Origin: Luteibacter sp.
GTDB lineage: Bacteria > Pseudomonadota > Gammaproteobacteria > Xanthomonadales > Rhodanobacteraceae
Direction: 5' to 3'
DNA: 64,000 nucleotides
Assembly (NCBI RefSeq): GCF_009912395.1
Contig: NZ_WNDO01000003.1
Coordinates: 186,001-250,000 of the forward strand
Positions 33,944 to 42,926 of this stretch are shown piece by piece; position 1 is the stretch's first letter, and every line of letters starts with the position of its first letter. The notes below the pieces were generated by a model. The model did not search any database. It had not been told where the DNA came from and saw nothing but the letters and a program-made list of their open reading frames with translations. A program made the translations under genes and the position numbers.

Positions 33944-35998
33944 TCAGCGGCTGGCCGCCTTCCTTACGGACACGCCCTTTCGCTTCAAGGCTTCCTGCAA
34001 GGTCGCCAGGGCTTGGTCGGCCTGGATGAAACCATGCCCGGACTTGTAGTCGACGCCGGGATCGTCCATGTCCAGCGCTGAGTCCTTCAGTGCGCCGTAA
34101 AGGTCGTCGGTCTTCGCCGTAGGAGCTGCCTGCCATAGCAACGCCGCTACCGCGGCTGCATGCGGCGCGGCGGCCGAGGTACCGTAGAAATTGTAGGACA
34201 GGTAACCCGGGATCTGGCTGCAATCGGCGACCGCGGCACGGGTACCGGCCCGGTTACGACTGTCGCTGCCGAAGAACGTCGTCGTTGTGCCATCGGGCGC
34301 GACGAATTCCGGCTTGGCCGGTGTGCGTGCCGCCGCGAGAGGCGTGCCATCGGAATTGAACAGGAATGGCGTACCGCCGTAGGACGAAAAATCCTCCAAC
34401 AGGGCGGTGCGCAAGGTCGGTTGGCAGTATGGCGTACTGAAATAGTCCGCTGCACCGACGGCTGCCGCATGGTCGGCCAAAGGATGCCCGTAGATGGTCC
34501 CCGAATCGGTACCGAAGCGGCTAAAGGTTGCGAAGCCATTCTGGATGATCAGATGCACACGCCCTGGTGCGGTCCCTTGCACCAGCCCCAGGCGCAAGGT
34601 GATGCCCAGGTTCTGGTTGCCCGTGTAGCTCACGCCGACGCGTGCCTGGGCAGGCTGGCCCACGCCCGATGGACCGGAGCAATACGGTGCGGTCGGATTC
34701 AGGGTCTTGCCGTTCTGGTCACCAATGCACAGGTTCAGCGACGACGCCGAGCCCGGGCCTGTCGCTGGCTGATCCCAGTACGCCGACACCGTAAAGGAGT
34801 TGACGCCACCGGGATTCACCCCTTGCAAGTTCACCGGAATATTCACGGTGGTCGAGTTGCCAGATACATCGAAGTTCAGCAGTCGCTCGCCGACGTTAAG
34901 CGGCTGGGTTCCGCTGCGAACCCTTGCGACGGCCGTCGGCGAGAACGCCGGCCTGCTGTTGTCATAGGCACCCCGACCACCCTTGGCACCATTGCCGGCC
35001 GCCGAAAAATAGGCCGCGCCGTCCTGCGTGACGGTTTCATTGATGGCGTCGCCGATGATGCCTTCCTGGAACAGGGGCTCATCGAAAAAACCCAGGTCAT
35101 CGACAATGATCTGCGCACCCGCGCCGTCGCGCCCGAAGCTGTCCTTCTGCCCTACCGGCAGCGCCAGCGTACGGATGCCCTGGGCGAAATCCGTCTGCGT
35201 CGACGGTGCATAGAACGCAATCTTCGCACCGGGCGCCACGTCGTGGATGATCTGCGCCATGGCCCGGCCTTCGTCGGTACCGCTATTGATGCAGTCACCT
35301 TCTTCCTTCACGATCTGCGGGGAAGCCGGAAGATCGTCGCTTTTGATGTCGTCTTCCATGCTGCGCTCGTGCGACCAGGAAACGTTGTTCTTGTTGGCCG
35401 TGTTGCGCTGACCCGAGCAGTTGAAACTGTCGGAAATGACACCTACGGTCAGGCCCTTGCCGTCCACCTTCGGCACATAGGTGTCGCGCAACAGCTTGCT
35501 GTGCTGCGACGAATCACCCTGGGATCGCACATCGCCCGCATTGGTGTGTACTTCGGGGGCACTGATGCGAAGCACGCCATCGAGCGCGGCGGCCTGGTCG
35601 ATTTTCGATACGGGAAGGCGTCCCCCGATATTGTTGCGGAATACGGCCTCAGTCTTGAAACCAAGCGCTTCCAACTGTTTCCTCAGCGCACCCGGATCCC
35701 CTTTGCTCACGACGTCCACATTCACGAAGTCCTGAGTGGCGACCGGTGTACTGGCGCTGCTTCGGGATTGCGCGGTGGAAGACGGCGATGGCGCGGAAAA
35801 CGACGACGCCGGCGACACCTCCTGCTTCAACCGAAGCAGCTTGCTATCCAGCTTGGCGTTTGTGCCGCTGGCGCGTTCCGACGTCGATACTGCCGGCCCC
35901 ACATGCGTGGGTGAAAGATCCTGCTGCGCATTTGCCGCCGTGACCACACCCAGGGCGGACCACAAGGCAAGTACGAGACGGCTATTTACATGAGACAT
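33944..35998 (-). CDS. Exported subtilase/sedolisin-like serine peptidase
   Basis: A 684-residue secreted protein with a signal peptide (LALWSALGVVTAANAQ). The preferred start is 35998, since GAGG lies 9 bp upstream and touches the first ATG at 36007. The peptidase domain has Asp190 in VGVISDSF and Ser608 in YGTSAAAPHAAA. The subtilisin His motif HGTxVAG is absent; in its place is GTDEGRAMAQIIHDVAPGA with Glu243, as in sedolisin-like (Glu/Asp/Ser) enzymes. A region of about 100 residues before the catalytic domain resembles a propeptide. Confidence 0.82.
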   Translation of the reverse strand: MSHVNSRLVLALWSALGVVTAANAQQDLSPTHVGPAVSTSERASGTNAKLDSKLLRLKQEVSPASSFSAPSPSSTAQSRSSASTPVATQDFVNVDVVSKGDPGALRKQLEALGFKTEAVFRNNIGGRLPVSKIDQAAALDGVLRISAPEVHTNAGDVRSQGDSSQHSKLLRDTYVPKVDGKGLTVGVISDSFNCSGQRNTANKNNVSWSHERSMEDDIKSDDLPASPQIVKEEGDCINSGTDEGRAMAQIIHDVAPGAKIAFYAPSTQTDFAQGIRTLALPVGQKDSFGRDGAGAQIIVDDLGFFDEPLFQEGIIGDAINETVTQDGAAYFSAAGNGAKGGRGAYDNSRPAFSPTAVARVRSGTQPLNVGERLLNFDVSGNSTTVNIPVNLQGVNPGGVNSFTVSAYWDQPATGPGSASSLNLCIGDQNGKTLNPTAPYCSGPSGVGQPAQARVGVSYTGNQNLGITLRLGLVQGTAPGRVHLIIQNGFATFSRFGTDSGTIYGHPLADHAAAVGAADYFSTPYCQPTLRTALLEDFSSYGGTPFLFNSDGTPLAAARTPAKPEFVAPDGTTTTFFGSDSRNRAGTRAAVADCSQIPGYLSYNFYGTSAAAPHAAAVAALLWQAAPTAKTDDLYGALKDSALDMDDPGVDYKSGHGFIQADQALATLQEALKRKGVSVRKAASR

Positions 35999-36195
35999 CA
36001 ATGACATCCTCAGTCGGGCTCACCGGCACCATGCCGATGCATGCCACATTGAGAACGCATCCTTCAACGCATCACCCTACTTTCCCCCATGAATCATGGC
36101 ATCAAATGAAAATAGCCATCCAAAGGTAAACGCAGTCAAAACGATTCACCCCACCTTCGATGCATGAACACCGTGATCACGCGCGGCAGGCGCAC

Positions 36196-37005
36196 TCAAA
36201 CCACCGCCATCATCACGAGCACCAGGACCAACAGAAACAGGTAGACGCGAGCGTGGACAGAATCGGGGATACGACCGATGAAAGGCGACGTGGCACGGAT
36301 GCCGATCCACGACCCTGCGGCGAGCACGAGGAAGGCGCGCAGGTCCACGTAACCCGCATAGCCTGCGCCCAGCATGGCACCCTGCCGCCAGGCGAACGCC
36401 ACGTAGGCCAGCGATCCCGCCACCGCCATCGGCAGCGACAGCGGATTGGCCATGGCCGTGGCCTGGGTCATGCTCGCTCCCTGGCGACGCATGAGCGGCA
36501 CGGTCATCACACTGCCCCCCACGCCGAGGAATGCGGCGATCGCGCCGATGACCAGCCCCGCGAGCGCGGTGGCCCTACGCGACATCGTGCGCATCGATGT
36601 CGCGGCAGGCGCCATGAAGCCGGGGCGCACCAGGCAATCCAGGATGGTGACGCCCAGGTACGCGACAAACGCCCAGCGCACCCAGTCGCCCCGCAAGGCC
36701 GTCGCCATCCAGGCGCCGCCGATGGCCCCCAGGGCGATGTAGCCGGCGAACGCACGGACACGCCCCCAATCCACCGTGCCGGCGCGATGGTGGCGCCAGG
36801 AGGCCATCCCTGCACCGAACACCATCACCGCCGTGGACGTCGCCACGGCCACCTGCATCGCCACGGCACCGATCGCGCTATCTGCCCCGTGGGAAAGGGT
36901 CAGCACCGCGTACAACAAAGGCACCACGACAAAGCCACCGCCAAAGCCGAACAACACGGTGGTGACGCCGGCCAGGGCACCGCAGAACAGGAGGAGGAGA
37001 TACAC
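36196..37005 (-). CDS. TauE/SafE-family sulfite exporter-like membrane protein
   Basis: A 269-residue membrane protein with about eight hydrophobic helices and the family pattern CGALAGVTTVLFGFGGGFVVVPLL near the N-terminus and GAIAAFLGVGGSVMTVPLM in the second half, a duplicated half-transporter. Members export sulfite, taurine-derived anions or other organic anions. The start at 37005 (GTG) is the first one that begins at the membrane domain; the open frame continues upstream 144 codons but overlaps the AraC gene. It is divergent from the AraC-type regulator. Confidence 0.88.
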   Translation of the reverse strand: MYLLLLFCGALAGVTTVLFGFGGGFVVVPLLYAVLTLSHGADSAIGAVAMQVAVATSTAVMVFGAGMASWRHHRAGTVDWGRVRAFAGYIALGAIGGAWMATALRGDWVRWAFVAYLGVTILDCLVRPGFMAPAATSMRTMSRRATALAGLVIGAIAAFLGVGGSVMTVPLMRRQGASMTQATAMANPLSLPMAVAGSLAYVAFAWRQGAMLGAGYAGYVDLRAFLVLAAGSWIGIRATSPFIGRIPDSVHARVYLFLLVLVLVMMAVV

Positions 37006-37113
37006 GACTCGTACCGGAGGAAGGAAATCCAGCCTGCACCATAGCCCCCGTACGATTGGCCTACCTTCGAGGATCGGACGATAATCCTCGCAAATCGGCC
37101 AATCGGGACGCCC

Positions 37114-37899
37114 ATGCGCAATACGCCCCTCACCACCGTCGACCACACGCCCCGCGCCGTGATCGCGATCGGTACCGATTACCCACCCGGCACCCTGCTG
37201 GATACGCACAGCCATCGACGCGCGCAGTTCCTTTACGGGATGACCGGGTTGATGGAAGTCCGTACCGACGACGGTGCCTGGGTGGTCCCTCCCTACAGCG
37301 GTGTGTGGATTCCGGCCGGCAAGCCGCATGCCGTACGGATGCAGGGCGTGACCACCCGCAGCCTCTATATCGGTCCCGACGCCGATCCACGCGAACAATC
37401 GCATTGTGACGTGCTCGCCGTGTCGCCGCTGCTGCACGAACTACTGCTGGCCTCGGCCGACCTGGATGCGCTCTACGATGTGTCCGGCCGCGACGGTGCG
37501 CTCGTCACCCTGATCCTGCACGAACTGCGCGTCGCCCCGCCCCTTCCCTTTTTTGCGCCCATCCCTGGCGATCCCGCGCTGGCCGCCCTGTGCATCGCGT
37601 TCCTGCGGCATCCGGACGCGCGCCAGACCGTCGACACCTGGGCCGCGCGGCTCAACACAAGCGTACGGACTTTCCACCGCCATTTCGGCCAACAGACCGG
37701 CATGCCTTTCAGCACGTGGCGCCAACGCGCCTGCTTGCTCGCGGCGCTGCCACGCCTGATCGCGGGGGGCACGGTGACCGCCATTGCCCTCGACCTCGGC
37801 TACGACAGCCCCAGCGCTTTCTCCACCATGTTCCGCAAGGTGCTGGGCCGTACGCCCTCGCAGTTCGCCGAGACTTCGCGAAAGGGCACCCCTTCATGA
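37114..37899 (+). CDS. AraC-family transcriptional regulator
   Basis: A 261-residue regulator with an N-terminal cupin (HSHRRAQFLYGMTG, WVVPPYSGVWIPAGKPHAV) and a C-terminal double HTH (LNTSVRTFHRHFGQQTGMPFSTWRQRACLLAALP; TVTAIALDLGYDSPSAFSTMFRKVLGRTPSQF). It belongs to the XylS/AraC cupin subgroup; the effector is unknown. The divergent TauE-like gene, 108 bp away, is the likely target. Confidence 0.93.
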   Translation: MRNTPLTTVDHTPRAVIAIGTDYPPGTLLDTHSHRRAQFLYGMTGLMEVRTDDGAWVVPPYSGVWIPAGKPHAVRMQGVTTRSLYIGPDADPREQSHCDVLAVSPLLHELLLASADLDALYDVSGRDGALVTLILHELRVAPPLPFFAPIPGDPALAALCIAFLRHPDARQTVDTWAARLNTSVRTFHRHFGQQTGMPFSTWRQRACLLAALPRLIAGGTVTAIALDLGYDSPSAFSTMFRKVLGRTPSQFAETSRKGTPS

Positions 37900-37992
37900 G
37901 GCCCATGGACCGGCGGTGACTTCCGGCACCTTGCGCCCCTTCCTTCCACCTCGCACCCTGATCCGTACAACATAACAATCGGAGGGGTATCC

Positions 37993-40023
37993 ATGCGTCA
38001 CGTACTGCTGACCGCCGCCCTGGCGGCCACCTGGTTCTCCGCGCCGGCGCTCGCCGTCGAGGCCGGGAAGGCCACGCCACTCATCGAACGTACCGCCCTT
38101 TTCGGCAATCCGAGCCGGGTCGCCGCCAAGCTGAGCCCCGACGGCAAATGGCTGGCCTGGATCGCGCCGAACAAGGGCGTGCTCAACCTGTGGGTCGCGC
38201 CGATCGACCATCCCACCCAGGGGCAGCCCCTCACCGAGGAGACGAAGCGACCCATCCGCCAGTACCTCTGGTCGCCGGATTCCTCCGCGTTGCTGTTCAT
38301 CAACGACAAGGGTGGCGACGAAAATTTCCTGCTCTACAAGGTGGGCATAAAGGATCACAAGCAGCAGTCACTCACCCCGTTCGAGAAGACCCGCGTGGAG
38401 ATCGTGGGGACGAGCGAACACATCAAGGACCGCATCCTCGTCGGCCTCAACAACCGCGACGCTCGCTGGCACGACGTGTATAGCCTCGACCTGGCCAGCG
38501 GTAAGCTGACCAAGGTGCTGGAGAACCACGGTGACTACGCGGGCTTCCTCGCCGACGACAACCTCGCGCTGCGCATCGCCATTCGTTCGCGCCCCGATGG
38601 CGGCAACGACTTCTTCCATGTGCAGGGCGACAAGGTCGACGACAAGCCGTTCAGCAGCGTCGGCCTGGACGACTCGCAGACCACCCAGCCCAGTGGCTTC
38701 ACCTATGACGGCAAGACGCTCTACTGGCTCGATTCGCGCGACCGCGATACCGCTGCACTGACAAAACAGGACGTCGGCAGCGGCAAGACGACCATAGTCG
38801 CGCAAAACCCCAAGGCCGACATCGGTGGCGTGATGGCCAACCCGAAAACCGGCGAAGTGCAGGCCTACGCGGTCGACTACCTCAAGAACGAATGGACCGC
38901 GCTGGACCCCTCCATCGCGGGAGACCTCGACTTCCTCAAGACCCAGCTGAAGGGCCAGTACGACGTCACCTCGCGCACCGACGCCGACGACCTGTGGACG
39001 GTGGACGTCGACCCGGTGAACGCGCCCGGTACGACGTACCTCTACCAGCGCGCGAACAAGAAGCTGACGAAGCTCTTCGTCAGCCGGCCCGAACTGGAAA
39101 AGGCCACCCTCGCACCGATGTATCCGCGCGAGATCGCGTCACGTGATGGTTTGACCCTGGTCTCCTACCTCACCCTGCTCGCCGGCAGCGACAGCAAGCA
39201 TCCGGGCGTGCCGGACCATCCACTGCCGATGGTGCTGTTCGTGCACGGTGGCCCGTGGGCTCGCGACAACTACGGCTATAACCGCTATCACCAGTGGCTC
39301 GCCAATCGCGGTTACGCCGTGCTGTCCGTGAACTATCGCGGCTCCACCGGTTTCGGCAAGCGCTTCATCTCCGCCGGCGACCTGCAGTGGGGCAAGAAGA
39401 TGCACGACGACCTGCTCGACGCCGTGAAGTGGGCCGTCGACCAGAAGGTGACCTCACCCGAGCAGGTCGCCATCATGGGTGGCTCCTACGGCGGCTACGC
39501 CACGCTCGCGGGCCTTACCTTCACGCCGGATACCTTCGCCTGCGGCGTGGATATCGTGGGACCGTCGAACCTGCAAACCCTGCTGAAGACGATTCCGGCG
39601 TACTGGGAAGCCGGCAAGGTGCAGTTCTACAAGCGTATGGGCGATCCGACCACGGAAGCCGGCCGCCAGTTGCTCCAGGAGCGCTCGCCGCTGACCAAGG
39701 CCGATGCGATCAAGAAGCCCTTGCTCATCGGCCAGGGCGCCAACGATCCGCGCGTCAACCAGGCGGAGTCGGACCAGATCGTGAAGGCCATGGACGCGAA
39801 GCACATCCCGGTGACCTATGTGCTGTTCCCCAACGAAGGCCATGGCTTCGCACGCCCGGAAAACAACATCGCGTTCAATGCCGTGGCCGAGCAGTTCCTG
39901 GGCAAATGCCTTGGCGGTCGCAGCGAGCCGATCGGCAACGCGTTGAAGGCATCCACCGCGAAGGTGCCGCATGGCGCGGCCTTCGTGCCGGGCCTGGAGC
40001 AGGCGTTAGGTAGCGGCAAGTAA
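37993..40023 (+). CDS. Secreted S9-family prolyl-oligopeptidase-like peptidase
   Basis: A 676-residue exported peptidase: signal peptide (LTAALAATWFSAPALAVEAG), a beta-propeller with TolB-like repeats to about residue 385, and an alpha/beta-hydrolase domain with Ser498 in GGSYGGYATLAG, Asp in GANDPRVNQAE and His in NEGHGFARPEN. S9 enzymes cut short peptides after Pro or release N-terminal dipeptides (DPP). It could act on a ribosomal peptide made nearby, but there is no direct link. A convergent terminator follows. Confidence 0.9.
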   Translation: MRHVLLTAALAATWFSAPALAVEAGKATPLIERTALFGNPSRVAAKLSPDGKWLAWIAPNKGVLNLWVAPIDHPTQGQPLTEETKRPIRQYLWSPDSSALLFINDKGGDENFLLYKVGIKDHKQQSLTPFEKTRVEIVGTSEHIKDRILVGLNNRDARWHDVYSLDLASGKLTKVLENHGDYAGFLADDNLALRIAIRSRPDGGNDFFHVQGDKVDDKPFSSVGLDDSQTTQPSGFTYDGKTLYWLDSRDRDTAALTKQDVGSGKTTIVAQNPKADIGGVMANPKTGEVQAYAVDYLKNEWTALDPSIAGDLDFLKTQLKGQYDVTSRTDADDLWTVDVDPVNAPGTTYLYQRANKKLTKLFVSRPELEKATLAPMYPREIASRDGLTLVSYLTLLAGSDSKHPGVPDHPLPMVLFVHGGPWARDNYGYNRYHQWLANRGYAVLSVNYRGSTGFGKRFISAGDLQWGKKMHDDLLDAVKWAVDQKVTSPEQVAIMGGSYGGYATLAGLTFTPDTFACGVDIVGPSNLQTLLKTIPAYWEAGKVQFYKRMGDPTTEAGRQLLQERSPLTKADAIKKPLLIGQGANDPRVNQAESDQIVKAMDAKHIPVTYVLFPNEGHGFARPENNIAFNAVAEQFLGKCLGGRSEPIGNALKASTAKVPHGAAFVPGLEQALGSGK

Positions 40024-40027
40024 TCAG

Positions 40028-40059
40028 CAAAGGTCCCCGGCGCCTGCCGGGGACCTTTG
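40028..40059. terminator. Bidirectional terminator
   Basis: AAAGGTCCCCGGC, a GCCT loop and GCCGGGGACCTTT form a perfect 13-bp stem, A-rich on one side and T-rich on the other, between the convergent S9-peptidase and racemase genes. Confidence 0.8.
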
Positions 40060-40060
40060 C

Positions 40061-40747
40061 TCAGAGCGCGGCGTCCAGTGCCGCCTCGCAATGGATCAAG
40101 GTGGTATCGAACACCGGCACGGCGACATTGCCCTGGTTCAACAGCATGCCTACCTCCGTGCAACCGAGGATCAGGCAGTCCGCACCGCGTTCGCGCAAGC
40201 GCTCCGCGATGGCGACGTAGCGGTTGCGACTGTCCTTATCCACGATGTTCCTGCATAGCTGCTCGTAGATGATCCGGTGAGTTTGTGCCCGGTCGTTGGC
40301 CTCGGGCACGATCGGCGCCAGGCCGGCGGCGGCCAGTCGATCCAGATAGAACGACTGTTCCATGGTGAAGGCCGTGGCCATCAGCCCCGGTCGACGAAGA
40401 CCGGCACGAACGATGCGCGACGCCGTGGCGTCTGCGATATGCAGCAACGGGATACTCACCTGGCGCATCATCGGCTCGGCCAGCTTGTGCATCGTGTTTG
40501 TCGCCAGCACCAGCACCTCCGCGCCGCCACGCTCCAACGCCAGGGCCTCCCGATTCAGCACCTCACCCGCTTCGTCCCACCGACCCGCGACCTGCAAGGC
40601 TTCGATATCGGCGAAATCCAGCGAGCGGATCAGCAGCTGCGGGGAATGCAGCCCACCTAGGCGTTCGCCCGTGATCCGGCATAGCTCACGGTAATACGTC
40701 TGCGTGGAGGCGGCGGACATGCCGCCGAGGATGCCGATGGTCTTCAA
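40061..40747 (-). CDS. Aspartate/glutamate racemase-family protein (YgeA-like)
   Basis: A 228-residue PLP-independent racemase-fold protein starting MKTIGILGGMSAASTQTYYRELCRI. Active-site regions are ATNTMHK near residue 85 and LILGCTEVGMLL near 195. The first catalytic position is Thr (TNTMH) rather than Cys, as in YgeA, a broad-specificity racemase; the second Cys (GCTEV) is retained. It probably interconverts amino-acid enantiomers, but substrate is unknown. It is 33 bp downstream of nudK. Confidence 0.87.
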   Translation of the reverse strand: MKTIGILGGMSAASTQTYYRELCRITGERLGGLHSPQLLIRSLDFADIEALQVAGRWDEAGEVLNREALALERGGAEVLVLATNTMHKLAEPMMRQVSIPLLHIADATASRIVRAGLRRPGLMATAFTMEQSFYLDRLAAAGLAPIVPEANDRAQTHRIIYEQLCRNIVDKDSRNRYVAIAERLRERGADCLILGCTEVGMLLNQGNVAVPVFDTTLIHCEAALDAAL

Positions 40748-40780
40748 GCGTGTCGCTCCGCCCAGGGGTACCCGAGCCTA

Positions 40781-41365
40781 TCAGGTCGGCTGCCGGTTCA
40801 GCGCCATGTGCTGCAAAAGCATGATCGTCTTCGCGTCCACGATCGTGCTGCCGATCGCGGCTAGCGCCGCCGACAACGGCATCTCCAGTACCTCGACGTC
40901 CTCGCCTTCGCTCGCCAACCCACCGCCATCGCCGACGCGCATGTCCGCATCGTACTCGCCGACGAAAAAATACAGTTTCTCCGTGACCGAACCGGGGCTC
41001 ATGAAGGCCTCGAACACCTTGCGTACGTCGCGCACGCGATAGCCGGTCTCCTCCTCCGCCTCCAGGCGGATGCGATCCTCCGGCGTAGCGTCGTCGAGCA
41101 AGCCGGCCGCCACCTCGACCAGCATGCCGTCATGACCGTTGACGAAGGCCGGCATGCGGAACTGGCGCGTGAGCAGCACGGTATCCGTGGCCGGGTTGTG
41201 CAGGAGGATGGCGGCGCCGTTGCCCCTGTCATAGGCCTCGCGACTCTGTCGCTGCCAGGTGCCGTCACGGCGAAGGAAATCGAAGGTGATCTTCCTCAGT
41301 ACGTACCAGTTGTCCGAGAGCACGGTGGTGTCGACGTGCCTGACGCGGTCTTTCGTGGTGTCCAT
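40781..41365 (-). CDS. nudK: GDP-mannose pyrophosphatase NudK
   Basis: A Nudix hydrolase that splits GDP-mannose and related nucleotide sugars. The 194-residue protein tracks E. coli NudK: VLSDNWYVLRKITFDF, REAYDRGNGAAILLHN, RQFRMPAFVNGHDG, and the Nudix box AGLLDDATPEDRIRLEAEEETGYRVRD with the key EAEEETG acids. A variant residue in the box (Leu for the usual Arg/Lys before EAEEE) is not disabling. It is divergent from the ribosomal peptide locus. Confidence 0.92.
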   Translation of the reverse strand: MDTTKDRVRHVDTTVLSDNWYVLRKITFDFLRRDGTWQRQSREAYDRGNGAAILLHNPATDTVLLTRQFRMPAFVNGHDGMLVEVAAGLLDDATPEDRIRLEAEEETGYRVRDVRKVFEAFMSPGSVTEKLYFFVGEYDADMRVGDGGGLASEGEDVEVLEMPLSAALAAIGSTIVDAKTIMLLQHMALNRQPT

Positions 41366-41650
41366 GTCCTCTCCGATGTAAATCCGCCAGTGAGTGCAGG
41401 CCGGCGCGCCATCCTATCGCAAGCGTGAAATCCTACGAACATGAACGAATCGGACGGAATGCTTTGACGTCGAAATAAAACCCATCGTCGCATCGGGGAT
41501 GAAGATCGAACCTGGAAAATCCATCACACTTTGATCGAACACCCGGATGCGCCGACGTGACTACCATGGACACGGGATTGTCATATCGACGATCTCGCAT
41601 ACGTTCAAGGCAACACCTGTTCCCAATCACACGAGAGGAAGATGCTACTC

Positions 41651-41731
41651 ATGAAGATGCTTTTTTCCCTGAAGAACAAGCTCACCCCGAAGAAGAGCCT
41701 GAAGGCCTACGCCTGGTACCTCTGGTACTGA
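41651..41731 (+). CDS. Candidate RiPP precursor peptide, atropopeptide type (AWYLWY core)
   Basis: A 26-residue peptide not recoverable by usual minimum-length gene calling. It starts at 41651 (MKMLFSLKN), with GAGAGGA 11-12 bp upstream; 41642 and 41657 are alternative starts. A basic leader with KKSLK precedes the C-terminal YAWYLWY and the stop. AWYLWY differs only by Leu for Ile from AWYIWY, the core of tryptorubin A, an actinobacterial atropopeptide cross-linked by one P450. The P450 gene lies 118 bp downstream on the same strand. Production and modification are inferred. Confidence 0.8.
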   Translation: MKMLFSLKNKLTPKKSLKAYAWYLWY

Positions 41732-41849
41732 ACCATCGCGACGGCACGCCCTTGAACTGAAGGGACACAACCGTCGATCCACGCCGCGCCAGGCGAGGCG
41801 ATCCATCGGCTTGCAGGGCGCGGCTTCACCGCACGGGGACACGGACATC

Positions 41850-42881
41850 ATGCATCCAGCCGCACAGGCCAGGACTACCGTATTCGCACCGAGACTCCAG
41901 GACCTGCTACGCGAACACCGCGGCAAGGACATGTTCCGCATCGACGACGACACCATCGGTGTCGCCGGCCCCGAGCTCACCCACTGCATCCTCGCCACCC
42001 GCTACGCCACGGAATTTGAACGCCCTACGTTCAAGCCACTCCACGGCCGATCCATCCAGCGCGCCGACGCGACGAAATGGATGCAATCCATCGGCCGGGA
42101 CGTCCGCGCGGCACTGAAGAAACCGCTTCCCGCATCCACCGATCTGTCGGGCGAATGGCCCGGCGTCGGACATAACTACCTGCGCGACCTGCTGCTGCCC
42201 AACGATCCGCATCGCCTGCGCGTGCTGATGAGCCGCGTGCTGGAACTGACGCCCAAGCTCACCTGGGCCGTGATCGCCGTCGGCGCCTTGCGCGGTTTCG
42301 ACCTGCGCGACGACGCGTCGGTGGTGGCGGGGCTTCCCGCTGGCGCAACGAGCTACCACGACCGGCGCTACGCGATGGGGCTGTACCGTCGCACGGTCGC
42401 CCCTGTCTGCTTCACCATCTCCACCCTTGTCGCCAATGCGCTGTGGCTCGGCTCGCCCTTTGACGACAACACCCCGAACGACCACATCCTCTACGAAGCC
42501 ATGCGCTTGCTCCCGCCCTCGTGGAACATGCTGCGCAACGCGTCGCCCGAGTATGCCGAGATCGATCCGCGTATCGGCCCCAAGGACGACATCCTGATCC
42601 TGCCATTGCTCAGCCAGCGCGACCCCGCCCTATGGGAAGCGCCCGACGAGTTTCGTCCGGAACGCTGGGCCGGCATCGACCCCGACGACCATCCAGGCTA
42701 CCTGCCCTTCGGTCATCGCTCGGAACGTTGCTGGGGACGGCACATGGTCATGCCGCTGGCGGGCATGCTGCTCGATATCCTGCGCAACGAGGGCATGGCC
42801 GTCAGTCCGGCGCAAACGACCGTGGACGTGCCCCTCGCCGGATTGCTGAGCGTGTCGGAAGTGAAAGTGACCCGCCAGTAG
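41850..42881 (+). CDS. Cytochrome P450, probable RiPP cross-linking enzyme
   Basis: A short P450 of 343 residues (most are about 400) from ATG 41850, with GGGGA 10 bp upstream; an upstream TTG at 41811 is open. The haem motif is LPFGHRSERCWGRHM with Cys294, the K-helix ExxR is YEAMR (Glu216, Arg219), and RPERW follows. The oxygen-activating I-helix motif (A/G-G-x-E/D-T) is not evident: the segment is APVCFTISTLVANALW. This suits an oxidase that couples aromatic side chains of the adjacent peptide by radical chemistry. Confidence 0.9.
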   Translation: MHPAAQARTTVFAPRLQDLLREHRGKDMFRIDDDTIGVAGPELTHCILATRYATEFERPTFKPLHGRSIQRADATKWMQSIGRDVRAALKKPLPASTDLSGEWPGVGHNYLRDLLLPNDPHRLRVLMSRVLELTPKLTWAVIAVGALRGFDLRDDASVVAGLPAGATSYHDRRYAMGLYRRTVAPVCFTISTLVANALWLGSPFDDNTPNDHILYEAMRLLPPSWNMLRNASPEYAEIDPRIGPKDDILILPLLSQRDPALWEAPDEFRPERWAGIDPDDHPGYLPFGHRSERCWGRHMVMPLAGMLLDILRNEGMAVSPAQTTVDVPLAGLLSVSEVKVTRQ

Positions 42882-42926
42882 CGACCACTCATGGTGCGGG
42901 AAGGCACGCCTGATTAAGATCGCGGC

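Noticed and set aside
41557-41760. 67-codon frame overlapping the proposed precursor
   Set aside because: Same DNA in another frame, with acidic low-complexity sequence (FFPEEQAHPEEEPE) and no ribosome site; the precursor frame has a ribosome site and a recognisable core.
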